From Symbiodinium sp. CCMP2592 (Eukaryota > Sar > Dinophyceae > Suessiales > Symbiodiniaceae), in NCBI GenBank assembly GCA_905221615.1, contig CAJNDT010005913.1:744001-808000 (forward strand): DNA of 64,000 bases, written 5' to 3'. Below are positions 43,849 to 53,208 of this stretch, one piece after another. The position numbers and the translations under genes are program-made. Each line of letters begins with the position of its first letter. The first letter of the stretch is position 1. Under the pieces are notes generated by a model. That model searched no databases. It worked only from the letters and a program-made list of their open reading frames with translations, and was not told where the DNA came from.

Positions 43849-44850
43849 ATGCGTGTACGCTGGCGCGGGCTCGAACTGCCCTCCCGGGTGACCCCGGACG
43901 ACAAGTTTAAAGCCGATACCTTCGGTCGCTTTACCATCGAACCATTCGAGCGTGGTATGGGTACAACCATCGGTAACTCACTTCGCCGAATCCTGCTCTC
44001 TTCGCTTGAAGGCGCTTCGGTGACCGCTGTCAAGATCAGCGGGGCTGAGCACGAGTTCACATCGATGACGGGCGTCCTTGAAGACACCACCGACATCATC
44101 CTCAATATCAAGAACCTGATCGTGAAGCTCGAAGGCGATGAACCTCGCGTCATGAAGCTCGCGGCACAAGGACCTGGTGAAGTGACCGCTGACCTCATCG
44201 AAGCGGACACCAATGTCACCATCGTCAACAAAGACCTCGTCATCGCTACGTTGACTGAAGCTGTGCCGTTCGAGATGGAGATCCATGTCGATAAGGGACG
44301 CGGCTACATCCCGGTCTCCGAGCAAGACCTGAAGAACGAAGATCAAGAGATCGGTGTCATCCCGGTCGACGCGATCTACTCCCCAGTCCAGCGTGTTCGC
44401 TACCAGGTCGAGAACACCCGCGTGGGTCAGAAGACCAACTACGACAAGCTGATCATGGAAATCTGGACAGACGGCACTGTCACTCCAGAAATGGCGCTCG
44501 TCGAATCGGGCAAAATCCTCCGCAAGCACCTCAACCCATTCGTACAGTACTTCGAGCTGGGTGAGGAGCGCGTCTCGGAGAACGCAGCGGCTGCAGCTGG
44601 CGTGGACGAGGAACTCATCCGCAAGCTCAACATGCCGACCGAGCAGCTCGATCTCTCGGTGCGTGCGAGCAACTGCCTCGAGTCCGCTCGTTTGGACACC
44701 GTTGCACAGCTGGTCGTGATGACCGAGCCGGAACTGCTCAAGCTCCGCTCGTTCGGACGCACCTCGCTGCGTGAAGTGAAGCGTAAGCTTCAGGACATTG
44801 ACCTTGACCTCGGGATGGAACTCCCAGAGGGATACACAATCAATCAGTGA
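43849..44850 (+). CDS. rpoA: RNA polymerase subunit alpha
   Basis: 333 residues. The N-terminal assembly domain has FTIEPFERGMGTTIGNSLRR and LLSSLEGASVTAVKISGAEH. The C-terminal domain has LDLSVRASNCLESARLDTVA and LRSFGRTSLREVKRKL, the DNA- and activator-binding HhH region. The ATG at 43849 (MRVRWRGLELPSRV) is chosen by family alignment and a GGAGA box; a GTG at 43795 is possible. It lies between rpsK and rplQ, as in most bacteria. Confidence 0.97.
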   Translation: MRVRWRGLELPSRVTPDDKFKADTFGRFTIEPFERGMGTTIGNSLRRILLSSLEGASVTAVKISGAEHEFTSMTGVLEDTTDIILNIKNLIVKLEGDEPRVMKLAAQGPGEVTADLIEADTNVTIVNKDLVIATLTEAVPFEMEIHVDKGRGYIPVSEQDLKNEDQEIGVIPVDAIYSPVQRVRYQVENTRVGQKTNYDKLIMEIWTDGTVTPEMALVESGKILRKHLNPFVQYFELGEERVSENAAAAAGVDEELIRKLNMPTEQLDLSVRASNCLESARLDTVAQLVVMTEPELLKLRSFGRTSLREVKRKLQDIDLDLGMELPEGYTINQ

Positions 44851-44922
44851 GCGTGAGCTGCTGATCAGGATACACACCCCGCGACGCGGTGAGCGCGTCG
44901 CTGAATGAGAAGGAACCGAGTC

Positions 44923-45612
44923 ATGCGTCACCGCAAAGCCGGATTCAAACTGGGCCGCACTACAGCGCATCGCCAAGCGATGCTTCGTAACATGGCGGCA
45001 AGTCTCTTTGAGCATGGTCAGATCACCACGACTGTGACCAAGGCCAAGGCGCTGCAGCCGTTCGTTGAGAAGATTGTGACCAAAGCAAAGCGTGGTGATC
45101 TCCACGCACGCCGTCAGGTCGTCTCGATGCTTGGTCAAGACCGCCGTGCATTCGCTTGGGCGCATATCCCCAAGGGAGCGACCGACGAGCAGCGTGAGTC
45201 GATCGAAGAGCAACGCGAGTTCACCGAGGGATTCTTTGATATCCCAGATTCAGACGAGATCGAGCGCAACCGCTACGGCGAGATCCGCAAGGCACCACGC
45301 ATCGTGAAGCACATCTTTGACAATGTCGCTCCACGCTTCGAAGATCGTGCTGGTGGATACACCCGTATCGTCAAGCTCGGTGTCAACCGTCTTGGTGACG
45401 CGGCTCCGCTCTGCGTGATCCAGTTCGTTGGCAACGAGGAAGGTCCGGAGATCGGTGGTCAGCCAAGCGCTCGCCGTCGCACCGCGGATCGTCGTACCGC
45501 GTTTGCAGCAAAGCTCCGCAAGGACACCGCGAAGCCAGAGGCGGCAGTGTCTGAAGCACCTGTCGAGGACGCTCCTGCGGCAGAAGAAGGCGGCTCGGAC
45601 GACGAGTCCTGA
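44923..45612 (+). CDS. rplQ: 50S ribosomal protein L17 with C-terminal extension
   Basis: 229 residues against about 125. MRHRKAGFKLGRTTAHRQAM at the start, QITTTVTKAKALQPFVEKIV, and the later GGYTRIVKLGVNRLGDAAPL identify L17. A charged insert sits between these parts (residues about 75-110) and the protein ends in an acidic Ala/Glu/Ser-rich tail (AAEEGGSDDES). The ATG at 44923 is favoured by the family start and AAGGA upstream; another ATG lies at 44905. Confidence 0.94.
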   Translation: MRHRKAGFKLGRTTAHRQAMLRNMAASLFEHGQITTTVTKAKALQPFVEKIVTKAKRGDLHARRQVVSMLGQDRRAFAWAHIPKGATDEQRESIEEQREFTEGFFDIPDSDEIERNRYGEIRKAPRIVKHIFDNVAPRFEDRAGGYTRIVKLGVNRLGDAAPLCVIQFVGNEEGPEIGGQPSARRRTADRRTAFAAKLRKDTAKPEAAVSEAPVEDAPAAEEGGSDDES

Positions 45613-45718
45613 TCCGCTTGCTTTGAGCAGCATCGACATATATTGACTATCCTTACACTGTCCGCAAACCGGGCAGTGTTTTTCATTGATGATGACCCGA
45701 ATCAACGATCAAAGTACC

Positions 45719-46756
45719 ATGCTTGATACCCTCAACGAGATCGAAACTTCCGCTTTATCCGAACTCCAGTCTGTTGCTGACGCGGCAGGTCTTGAATCAT
45801 GGCGGATTGCGTACATTGGCACCAAAGGGCGCATGCGTAGCGTGATGCCGATGATGAAAGATGTCCCGAAGGAACAGAAGGGGCAGGTTGGCAAGCGTCT
45901 AAACGAGGTGAAGACGGCCCTCGAGACCGCGTTTGAGACCAAGCAAGCTTCGCTGGGTGATGGTGGAACGCAGACCGCTTCGGGACCTCAGATCGATCTG
46001 ACGGAGCCTGGGATCGTGGAGTCATCAACAGTTGGGCGACGGCACATCATCCCGCGTGTTCGCGACGAGCTCGTAGAAATCTTCGCACGCATGGGATTCG
46101 ATGTCGCACAGGGACCAGAGCTTGAGGATGACGAGCACAACTTTGTGAAGCTCAATATCCCGCCAGCACATCCCGCTCGTGATCCGATCGACAACTTCTA
46201 TGTGGACAATCCCAACGAGGTCGATACCCCTCGGATGCTGCGAAGCCAGACTTCGACGGTGCAGATCCGGACAATGTCCAAGGTCGTCGCGGATGGGAAG
46301 ACTCCACCGATCAAGATCGTGTCGCCTGGCCGTGTGTATCGTCCGGACACTGTGGACGCGACGCACTCGTTCATGTTCCACCAGATCGAGGGGCTGTATG
46401 TCGACCGTGGCGTGTCCATGGCAGACTTGAAGACGACACTTCTTCAGTTTGCGCATGCGTACTTCGGGGATGATGCGGAGATCCGACTGCGTCCGAGCTT
46501 CTTCCCGTTTACTGAACCCAGCGCCGAGTTCGATATGATGATCGCGCTTAAGCCGGGTGAGGATCCCAAGTGGATCGAGCTCGGTGGCTGCGGCATGGTT
46601 GATCCGAATGTACTGAAAGCGTGTGGGCTCGATCCCGAAGAATGGACAGGATTCGCATTTGGTTTCGGCATCGAACGCATCGCGATGGGTAAGTACGGCA
46701 TTCCCGATATCCGTATGCTCTTCGAGAACGATGTCCGCTTCCTGCAACGCGTCTAG
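45719..46756 (+). CDS. pheS: Phenylalanyl-tRNA synthetase alpha subunit
   Basis: About 345 residues. The N-terminal coiled coil with WRIAYIGTKGRMRSVM, then the class II core with GRRHIIPRVRDELVEIFARM, HPARDPIDNFYV, the motif 2 region VYRPDTVDATHSFMFHQIEG, and motif 3 GFAFGFGIERIAMGKYGIPD. PheS works as a tetramer with PheT, but pheT is not next to it. Starts at 45689, 45692 and 45719 are possible; none has a good ribosome binding site, and 45719 fits the family. Confidence 0.96.
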   Translation: MLDTLNEIETSALSELQSVADAAGLESWRIAYIGTKGRMRSVMPMMKDVPKEQKGQVGKRLNEVKTALETAFETKQASLGDGGTQTASGPQIDLTEPGIVESSTVGRRHIIPRVRDELVEIFARMGFDVAQGPELEDDEHNFVKLNIPPAHPARDPIDNFYVDNPNEVDTPRMLRSQTSTVQIRTMSKVVADGKTPPIKIVSPGRVYRPDTVDATHSFMFHQIEGLYVDRGVSMADLKTTLLQFAHAYFGDDAEIRLRPSFFPFTEPSAEFDMMIALKPGEDPKWIELGGCGMVDPNVLKACGLDPEEWTGFAFGFGIERIAMGKYGIPDIRMLFENDVRFLQRV

Positions 46757-46792
46757 CGTCACACAGTACCACATCTCGTGAAAGGGACTCAC

Positions 46793-47407
46793 ATGGACGA
46801 CCAGATCAACGAACTCAACGAACCAGTCGATTCTTATGATGAGGATCTGTTTGCTGGACCAGCTCCCGCTTGGCCCAAATGGATAGGCGGACTCGCGATC
46901 GCGTGGGGTGGGATCATGCTCACCTGCACAGGGATCGGGATGGTCATGCTCCCAATGCAGGCAAAGTTCATGGGACCGATGATCGAGGGAGCGCCGATGC
47001 CTGACGCGTTCATCGTCAAGCCGATGGACTGGGCAATGATGGGCGTGGGATTGGTATTGACCTTCTTCTTGCTGTTTGGTGGGATCTTCTGTGTCATGAG
47101 AAATCCAATCAGCCGAATCCTGATCCTGATCTGGGCGATCCCATCGATCCCCATGTCACTCTACAGCTTCATGGTCCAGATGGACAAGCAAGCTTCGTTG
47201 CAGGAGTGGGCGAAGCAGTATCCAGATACCCAATACGCGCAGATGCTGAGTCAATCGGGAGCGATGGGGCAGCAATTGGGTCAGATCATCGGCTTGGTCT
47301 TCACCATCCTGTTGGGCGTAGTCGTCCCGGCGTTCTTCATCATCTGGTTCGGATTCATCAAGACTAAACCAGAACAGATGACGGGGTCTGAAGAAGTTAT
47401 CGCGTAA
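46793..47407 (+). CDS. Predicted membrane protein
   Basis: 204 residues with an acidic N-terminus and four hydrophobic segments (IGGLAIAWGGIMLTCTGIG; MMGVGLVLTFFLLFGGIFC; ILILIWAIPSIPMSLYSFM; IGLVFTILLGVVVPAFFIIW). I do not recognise a family. The loop between segments 3 and 4 is Gln-rich. The ATG at 46793 follows AAAGGGA. It lies 36 bases after pheS on the same strand and may be cotranscribed. Confidence 0.75.
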   Translation: MDDQINELNEPVDSYDEDLFAGPAPAWPKWIGGLAIAWGGIMLTCTGIGMVMLPMQAKFMGPMIEGAPMPDAFIVKPMDWAMMGVGLVLTFFLLFGGIFCVMRNPISRILILIWAIPSIPMSLYSFMVQMDKQASLQEWAKQYPDTQYAQMLSQSGAMGQQLGQIIGLVFTILLGVVVPAFFIIWFGFIKTKPEQMTGSEEVIA

Positions 47408-47487
47408 CGCTCAATCCATCAAATCGTCGATGTTCATTTCTACCCCATATCGATCACGATCTGATATGATGCGGCGGAGGTGATCGT

Positions 47488-48675
47488 ATGCAACTGATTC
47501 GAGTGTTCATTGGAATATGTCTGCTGGTGATCTCCGGATGCGTCCTGACGGGGCAAGGCTCGCTAGGTGATTCCAATGACGCGTTTGCGACTGAGCACGG
47601 GATCTGGATCACAAGGTGGGATTACCAATCCCCCGCAGATGTTCGTCAAGCGATTGCTGACGCCGCATCGATTGGGATCACTGATGTGTATTGGCAAGTC
47701 CGCGGACAAGCGGACGCGTACTACCCCTCAACGAAAGAGCCTTGGGGGATCGAGCTACTCAAGTACAATCCGAATCCACCGAGTTTCGATCCATTCGAGA
47801 TTGCGATTGATGAGTGCAAGTACCACAACCTCCGGATCCATGCTTGGGTCAATGTGATGCCGCTGTGGAGGGGCAAGGAGCCTCCAACAGATCGGACGCA
47901 TATCTATCACACTAATCCCGAGTGGCGGCTCCGAGACGAGAAGGGCGAAGTTCAGAAGCTTCATGATGGGTACATTGTCGTGAACCCTGTGCTCGATCAG
48001 GTTCACGATCACATCGTTGGTGTGATCCGAGACATTGTGAAACGCTACGACATTGATGGGGTGCATCTGGATTATGTCCGTTACCTTGCTGATGAGGTGA
48101 AACCAGAACAGTTGATGCCCGGAGATCCAGTGAGCCGAGCGCTGTACACGAAGCAGACTGGGAAGAGTTCTGATCCGCTGAGCATTGATCGGCCCCATTA
48201 CAAACGATGGATCGCATCAAGAATCTCGACACTCGTCGCACGAATCGAGGACGAATCGATCAACAACAAGCGGGGTGTTCGTCTCAGTGCGGCGGTCTGG
48301 CGCCGTCCTGATCTTGCGAGTGGCCGATATCTCCAGGACGCCGCGGATTGGGTAAATCAGGGGTCGATGGACGCGATTATGCCGATGATTTACACGGACA
48401 AGAACGAGCAATACCAATCCGACCTCGCAGCTTGGCAAGCGGTGGTCGAGCAGCAGAGGGTGGTGCCTGGGATCGGTGTGTACAAGCACAACCAGCCTTC
48501 GCAGACGATCTATCAGACCGCGATCGGAGATCCGAGGCGTTTCGGAGTGTTTGCGTATGCTTCGCTCTTTGAATCACCAAATCCGGATCAGAAGAAGGAC
48601 GAGGCATCTGTTCAACTCCGCGCCTCGCAGCGCCGTGCGCTCGCTGATCTGATTCAGCGTATCCAATCGCCATGA
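47488..48675 (+). CDS. GHL10-type (DUF187-like) lipoprotein
   Basis: 395 residues. The N-terminus FIGICLLVISGC is a lipoprotein signal. The body matches the family 10-like glycosidase-related proteins (COG1649): YWQVRGQADAYYPS, LRIHAWVNVMPLWRGKEPP, and DIDGVHLDYVRYL, a TIM-barrel strand with acidic residues. Members are thought to act on cell-wall or polysaccharide substrates, but few are characterised. The stop overlaps the next ATG by four bases, so it is coupled to the ROK kinase, which suggests that released sugar is phosphorylated. Confidence 0.82.
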   Translation: MQLIRVFIGICLLVISGCVLTGQGSLGDSNDAFATEHGIWITRWDYQSPADVRQAIADAASIGITDVYWQVRGQADAYYPSTKEPWGIELLKYNPNPPSFDPFEIAIDECKYHNLRIHAWVNVMPLWRGKEPPTDRTHIYHTNPEWRLRDEKGEVQKLHDGYIVVNPVLDQVHDHIVGVIRDIVKRYDIDGVHLDYVRYLADEVKPEQLMPGDPVSRALYTKQTGKSSDPLSIDRPHYKRWIASRISTLVARIEDESINNKRGVRLSAAVWRRPDLASGRYLQDAADWVNQGSMDAIMPMIYTDKNEQYQSDLAAWQAVVEQQRVVPGIGVYKHNQPSQTIYQTAIGDPRRFGVFAYASLFESPNPDQKKDEASVQLRASQRRALADLIQRIQSP

Positions 48676-49529
48676 GTACCCACATCGGGATTGATATCGG
48701 GGGCTCGTCAATCAAAGCGGCTTGCCTTGATGACCAACTATTAACAGTTGGGACTGTTTCAAGTGATTGCTATAGACAACCTGATCGAAGTGGTTTGCTC
48801 GAAGCGATCCAGCAATGCGTGCGTGAGCTTGGAGTTGCAACTCCAACAAGCATCGGTCTCTGTTTCCCCGGGAAGATGAATCTCCAGCAAACAGCGATAG
48901 AGTTATCAGTCAACCTGCCTGCACTCAATGGGTGGGCATTCGATGATTTTATCGAGAGCATCCATTGTCAGAAAGTGCCATATGAAGTGATCTCTGATGC
49001 GGATGCGGCGGGTTTAGACTATGCGGTGACTTATCCAATCGAAGGTCGCACCGCGGCGATCTCGATCGGGACCGGTGTCGGACTGAGTGTCTTGGATGGG
49101 GCTGAGTTCGTACGGATAGGAAACAAGGGGATTGGTCATTTAGGATTGATGGATGTTGGAAGGCATGCCGACTTAGATCGTATCGATGCGCATGGTGTTA
49201 AAAACACGCTTGAATCCTACATCGGCGCACCTGCGTTGAGTGCAATCGACTCCGAGGGCGAGCTTAACCTTGACCAGCTCTCGGTTTATGATCCAGCGAT
49301 CCGAGCGCTGGTTCACGCACTTCGTGTTGTCCACGCTATCTATCAGCCGGATCGGATTGCGCTGCTTGGTGGTGTTGGGAATGCACTCAAAACGCACCGA
49401 GAATTACTCCACAATCTAGTGTGTGATGGACTCACCCAACTCGCGGTTCGTAACTGGGCATTGGAGTTTGGTGAATCTCACTTTCATGCCGCTATGGGAG
49501 CGGCGAAGTACGCGGCTCAATCACGCTGA
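48672..49529 (+). CDS. ROK-family sugar kinase
   Basis: 285 residues. GIDIGGSSIKAACLDD at the start is the phosphate-1 loop of the ASKHA fold, SDADAAGLDYA is the substrate segment, and AISIGTGVGLSVL the phosphate-2 loop. The ROK zinc motif with several Cys is not seen. It is likely a sugar or N-acetylsugar kinase, coupled to the GHL10 lipoprotein by a 4-base overlap. It converges on the symporter with 13 bases of overlap. Confidence 0.8.
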   Translation: MSTHIGIDIGGSSIKAACLDDQLLTVGTVSSDCYRQPDRSGLLEAIQQCVRELGVATPTSIGLCFPGKMNLQQTAIELSVNLPALNGWAFDDFIESIHCQKVPYEVISDADAAGLDYAVTYPIEGRTAAISIGTGVGLSVLDGAEFVRIGNKGIGHLGLMDVGRHADLDRIDAHGVKNTLESYIGAPALSAIDSEGELNLDQLSVYDPAIRALVHALRVVHAIYQPDRIALLGGVGNALKTHRELLHNLVCDGLTQLAVRNWALEFGESHFHAAMGAAKYAAQSR

Positions 49530-51103
49530 GATTTCCCAAGCATGCAAACAGCGGTAGAAATCAATACGCCAATGGTTAACTTCCAGGTGTGATGGATGTT
49601 CGCGTATTGATTCAAGATCGATTCAGGATTCTCGCCGCTGATTTGTATGAGTACAAACGGCTGTGATCCGAGCATCCAGAGGAATCCGAGCAGTAGCGCC
49701 ATGATCGCACTGATATCTGATCCGCGTTTCGTCAGTGTCGCAGTCAGGAACACACCCACCAAACCGGCATATGCGAATCCCATCACACTCAGTGCGAAGT
49801 CGATGAGTGTGTATCCATTCGCGTCCTTCCAGAAGATGCACAAACATGCGAATACGCCGAGGACGACACCTGCTACAAGAACAGACAGCCGCCCGAGTCT
49901 GAGATAGTGTCTTTCATCCTTGTTCGGAAAGATCGGTCGGTAGAGATCCGTGATGAACGAAGCACCCATCGCGTTGATGGCGCTGTTCATGCTTGACAGT
50001 CCCGCCGCGAATAGCCCCGCCATCATTAAACCTCGCACTCCTTGGGGGATCTCCGTCAAAATGTATTCGAGGAATACTCGGAGACCGCCTGTGCTTTCGT
50101 CGCGAGCGAGGGGTTGTCCTGTCAACTCAGGATGCTGGTACGCGATCCAGAGCATAAGTCCAACAACAAGGAACACAAGAACAGTGGGGATCCCAAGCAG
50201 GATTCCCATAATGACCGATCGAGCTCCGGCTTTGGAGTCTTTGCATGTGAGCATGCGTTGTGCAAGGTCCTGGTCTGTGCCATAGGACCCAATCCCAAGG
50301 AGCGTGTATCCGATTAAGCATGCCGGGATAGCGAATGGACTTGCTAAGTCCATCGACCAATCGAGCACAGTCAGTTTCGAGTTGTTGTGATCTACAGTCG
50401 GATTGCGGAGGGTCTCGAAGACTTCTCCCCATGGCGCTTCGATCGATCGAGCGATTAAATAGATCGCAGTGATCGCAGCACCGACAAGAATCACATATTG
50501 CAGTACATCTGACCAGATGACTGATGAGATCCCACCCCAGAGTGTGTAGATGACAGCGACCATTGACAAAGTAGCGATGGACAGAATCAGCGGCTGGGGA
50601 TCCAGTCCCTTGTCTATCCCAAAGATGACCATCGAGAGCGGGATCGCTGCCGCGAAGACCCGTGCGCCCGACGCGAGCACGCGTCCAAACAGAAACGCGA
50701 GCGATGCTGCTCGGCGAGCACCAACCCCCATCCGACGCTCGAGATACTCGTAGATCGAGGCGCTCTGAGTTTCGTAAAAGCGTGGGATGAAGAGGAATGC
50801 GATCAGAATTGCCGCGATGATCATTCCTAGATTGGTCGCGAGATAGGTGAGGTCTCCGGTGTAAGAGAGTTCAGGTGCTCCGATGAATGTCGCCGCGGAG
50901 AGCGATGTGGCGACAATCGAGACCGCGACGGCCCAAGCAGGCATCTTGCGTCCGCCTAGGAAGTAGTCTCTGGTGTCCTTACGCTCACGCCGAGCGAAGT
51001 ACCATCCAGTTCCGAGGAGTAATAAAAAGTACCCGCCGAGGACTAACCAGTCCGCGGCGGCAAACCCCGAATCCGGCGACGATATGGGCTCCGATACCTG
51101 CAT
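49517..51103 (-). CDS. Sodium:solute symporter (SSS family)
   Basis: 528 residues with about 13 hydrophobic segments. DWLVLGGYFLLLLGTGWYFA, then RDYFLGGRKMPAWAVAVSI and SLSAATFIGAPELSYTGDLT, are the first helices of the SSS family. TALWGG-like IYTLWGGISSVIWSDVLQY follows. The substrate is unknown; linkage to the GHL10/ROK pair suggests a sugar or sialic-acid-like compound. The ATG at 51103 is chosen because the family N-terminus follows; the frame is open to 51169. It is the last gene before the tRNA. Confidence 0.9.
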   Translation of the reverse strand: MQVSEPISSPDSGFAAADWLVLGGYFLLLLGTGWYFARRERKDTRDYFLGGRKMPAWAVAVSIVATSLSAATFIGAPELSYTGDLTYLATNLGMIIAAILIAFLFIPRFYETQSASIYEYLERRMGVGARRAASLAFLFGRVLASGARVFAAAIPLSMVIFGIDKGLDPQPLILSIATLSMVAVIYTLWGGISSVIWSDVLQYVILVGAAITAIYLIARSIEAPWGEVFETLRNPTVDHNNSKLTVLDWSMDLASPFAIPACLIGYTLLGIGSYGTDQDLAQRMLTCKDSKAGARSVIMGILLGIPTVLVFLVVGLMLWIAYQHPELTGQPLARDESTGGLRVFLEYILTEIPQGVRGLMMAGLFAAGLSSMNSAINAMGASFITDLYRPIFPNKDERHYLRLGRLSVLVAGVVLGVFACLCIFWKDANGYTLIDFALSVMGFAYAGLVGVFLTATLTKRGSDISAIMALLLGFLWMLGSQPFVLIQISGENPESILNQYANIHHTWKLTIGVLISTAVCMLGKSQRD

Positions 51104-51205
51104 GTACTGCAATCGACCCAATGCCCCCGATTGCACCAAAACCGGGGTTGGGTAAGATGCAAGAGGCATCCAAGCAGGCTATACTCGCTCTCGGCAAGAA
51201 TCGTT

Positions 51206-51292
51206 GGAGAGGTGGCAGAGCGGTTGAATGCGCTGGATTCGAAATCCAGTATGGCCTCCGGGTCATCGGGGGTTCGAATCCCCCCCTCTCCG
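51206..51292 (+). tRNA. tRNA-Ser (anticodon CGA)
   Basis: An 87-base class II tRNA. The 7-bp acceptor stem is GGAGAGG with CCTCTCC, the discriminator G is at 51292, and there is no encoded CCA. The anticodon stem CTGGA/TCCAG encloses the loop TTCGAAA, with anticodon CGA at 51240-51242 reading UCG. The variable arm is long, as in serine tRNAs, and the T arm has GTTCGAATC. It is the boundary between chromosomal and phage-like genes. Confidence 0.95.
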
Positions 51293-51413
51293 TTAAGATC
51301 AAAGGTATACGAAACGGTGTCCCCAACATGACGCCGTTTCGCCCGTTTTGGAGCGTGCTAGGCGGTATTGAGTGTCTCTGGGATTTCAAGATTCCCTCGA
51401 TTTCAACAAAGAA

Positions 51414-51429
51414 CGCCCGAATCCGGGCG
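51414..51429 (-). terminator. Hairpin after serine recombinase gene
   Basis: A 6-bp GC stem with a four-base loop (51414-51419 with 51424-51429), followed on the minus strand by TTCTTTGTTG. It is a weak terminator for the recombinase gene. A 10-bp direct repeat, GAGTGTCTCT, lies at 51370-51379 and 51429-51438 around it. Confidence 0.4.
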
Positions 51430-51480
51430 AGTGTCTCTAAGGGCGATTTGAGGGATGTCCTCATGAGGGAAGAAACTCAG

Positions 51481-53199
51481 TCAGCCAGCAGCGTTGGGTA
51501 AAGAGCTGAGCCCGAGTTCATCGGTCTGCTTCGCCCAATCGAGTTGCTTTGCGGCAATGAGGAGATCGTCGAGTGTGATCGTGCTCGGGAGTGTTCCGGA
51601 GAGCGCATGATGGAGCACTTTGGGGCCGAGGTGAATGAGCGGGAGCAGCTGCATGATCCGAGATCGTGCGATGCCTCTCTCCTTGGCGAATGCTCGGATC
51701 TGCATCCCACTCTGGAGCAAGTCATCATGCCAGCGATAGGCAAGACCGATCGCATCAACGATGTGCTGACGGGGTTCAGGGGTGGAAGGGATGATGAGAT
51801 CATGCCCATCCGGGCTCAGCAGTAATCGGCGACCATCGAGCTTCTTGATCTGGATGCTCAACTTCAGCCTGATTACCTTTCCAGTCTCTTCAGTTTCCGG
51901 AGTATACAGACAAGTGGGATATGGCGGCGCATCACCAGCGTGCGTCTTGAACTCATACTTTCTGAGTTGCTCAAGCTCTATCTGACTGAGCGAGACAGCA
52001 ACCGAATCTGGAGCAAGCATCACCTCATCAATCACGCGACGGATCCACCGATCACGGATGCTAATCGATTGCTGGAGTAGGCCGTCGTGTTTGACAAATG
52101 TGAGTACAACGCCTCGAATGAGTTCGTCAAGATGCTCGGCGTTGATGGTCTTAATCTGGCATGACTTGAATCCATGTTTGACCGCCTTCTGGCTGATGTA
52201 GTAGTGAACCAGTCTTTTCTGCTTGATGCCGCGATGTTTACTGAGCGGTCGATGTGTCGAGGTGGGGCTCATCGCGAATCCTTCATGGGTGCGGAGCAGC
52301 CCCTTGAGCAGGTGCGGGTGCGTCCAGCGGTGCAGCTTGGACTTCTCCTGCCTCTTCATAATGCGCTGCACTTTGTCCCAGGATTTCTGATCAATGATGG
52401 GCTGGTGGAGTCCCTCATACACATCAGTTTTGCCGTTGCGGGTGTGCGTGATCTTACCGATGTAGATACGGTTGGAGAGGATCGTGTGGATGTACTTTGC
52501 GGTGAGCGGTTTGCCTCCGTGCATCCGACCGCCCTTGCTTGTCCAGTGCTTCGTGGTGTGACCGAGATCATTGAAGTGATTAGCGATCTCAACGAGTGAC
52601 TGGTGCTCGGTGTATCCAATAAAGATTGCTCGGACAAGCTCGGCTTCCTCAGGAATTGTGTAGATCCCCTTAGGCTCATTCTCTCGCTGCAAACGATAGC
52701 CGAGCGGTGGAGTCCCCCCGACCCAGTACCCCTTCTTCTTGGTCGCCGCGATCTTGTCTCGGATGCGCTCGCCCGAAACCTCTCGCTCGAACTGGGCAAA
52801 GCTGAGGAGCATGTTCATGGTGAGTCGACCCATGGATGTGCTTGTGTTGAACTGCTGCGTCACAGAAACAAACGACACCTGCTTCTCATCGAAGAGCTCC
52901 ATCATCTTCGCAAAGTCACTCAGTGATCGACTCAGCCGATCGACCTTGTAGACCACCACGACATTGATTCGTCCCTTGTCGATATCATCAAGCAGCCGCT
53001 TCAATCCCGGTCGTTTCATCGTCCCGCCTGAGAATCCACCATCGCTGTAGATGGTCTTCACAGCCTCCCAGCCCTCGTGCTTCTGGCTCTTGATGTAGTC
53101 GAGCCCGGCTTCGAGCTGAGCGTCAAGGGAGTTGAATGCGAGATCGAGTCCATCCTCGTTGGACTTGCGGGTGTAGACGGCGCAGCAGATAGTCTTCAT
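51481..53199 (-). CDS. Large serine site-specific recombinase
   Basis: 572 residues. The catalytic domain starts YTRKSNEDG with nucleophile Ser-13, then YSDGGFSGGTMKRPGLKRLL and VVVYKVDRLSRSLSDFAKM, the resolvase/invertase core. FAQFEREVSGERIRDKIAA leads into the recombinase domain (GYRLQ onward, GGKPLTAKYIHTILSNRIYI). A C-terminal helical domain follows; the zinc-ribbon Cys pairs common in large serine integrases are not obvious. It probably integrates and excises the island. The stop is 189 bases from tRNA-Ser, so an attachment site may lie in 51293-51480. Confidence 0.93.
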   Translation of the reverse strand: MKTICCAVYTRKSNEDGLDLAFNSLDAQLEAGLDYIKSQKHEGWEAVKTIYSDGGFSGGTMKRPGLKRLLDDIDKGRINVVVVYKVDRLSRSLSDFAKMMELFDEKQVSFVSVTQQFNTSTSMGRLTMNMLLSFAQFEREVSGERIRDKIAATKKKGYWVGGTPPLGYRLQRENEPKGIYTIPEEAELVRAIFIGYTEHQSLVEIANHFNDLGHTTKHWTSKGGRMHGGKPLTAKYIHTILSNRIYIGKITHTRNGKTDVYEGLHQPIIDQKSWDKVQRIMKRQEKSKLHRWTHPHLLKGLLRTHEGFAMSPTSTHRPLSKHRGIKQKRLVHYYISQKAVKHGFKSCQIKTINAEHLDELIRGVVLTFVKHDGLLQQSISIRDRWIRRVIDEVMLAPDSVAVSLSQIELEQLRKYEFKTHAGDAPPYPTCLYTPETEETGKVIRLKLSIQIKKLDGRRLLLSPDGHDLIIPSTPEPRQHIVDAIGLAYRWHDDLLQSGMQIRAFAKERGIARSRIMQLLPLIHLGPKVLHHALSGTLPSTITLDDLLIAAKQLDWAKQTDELGLSSLPNAAG

Positions 53200-53208
53200 T
53201 CGTACTCC

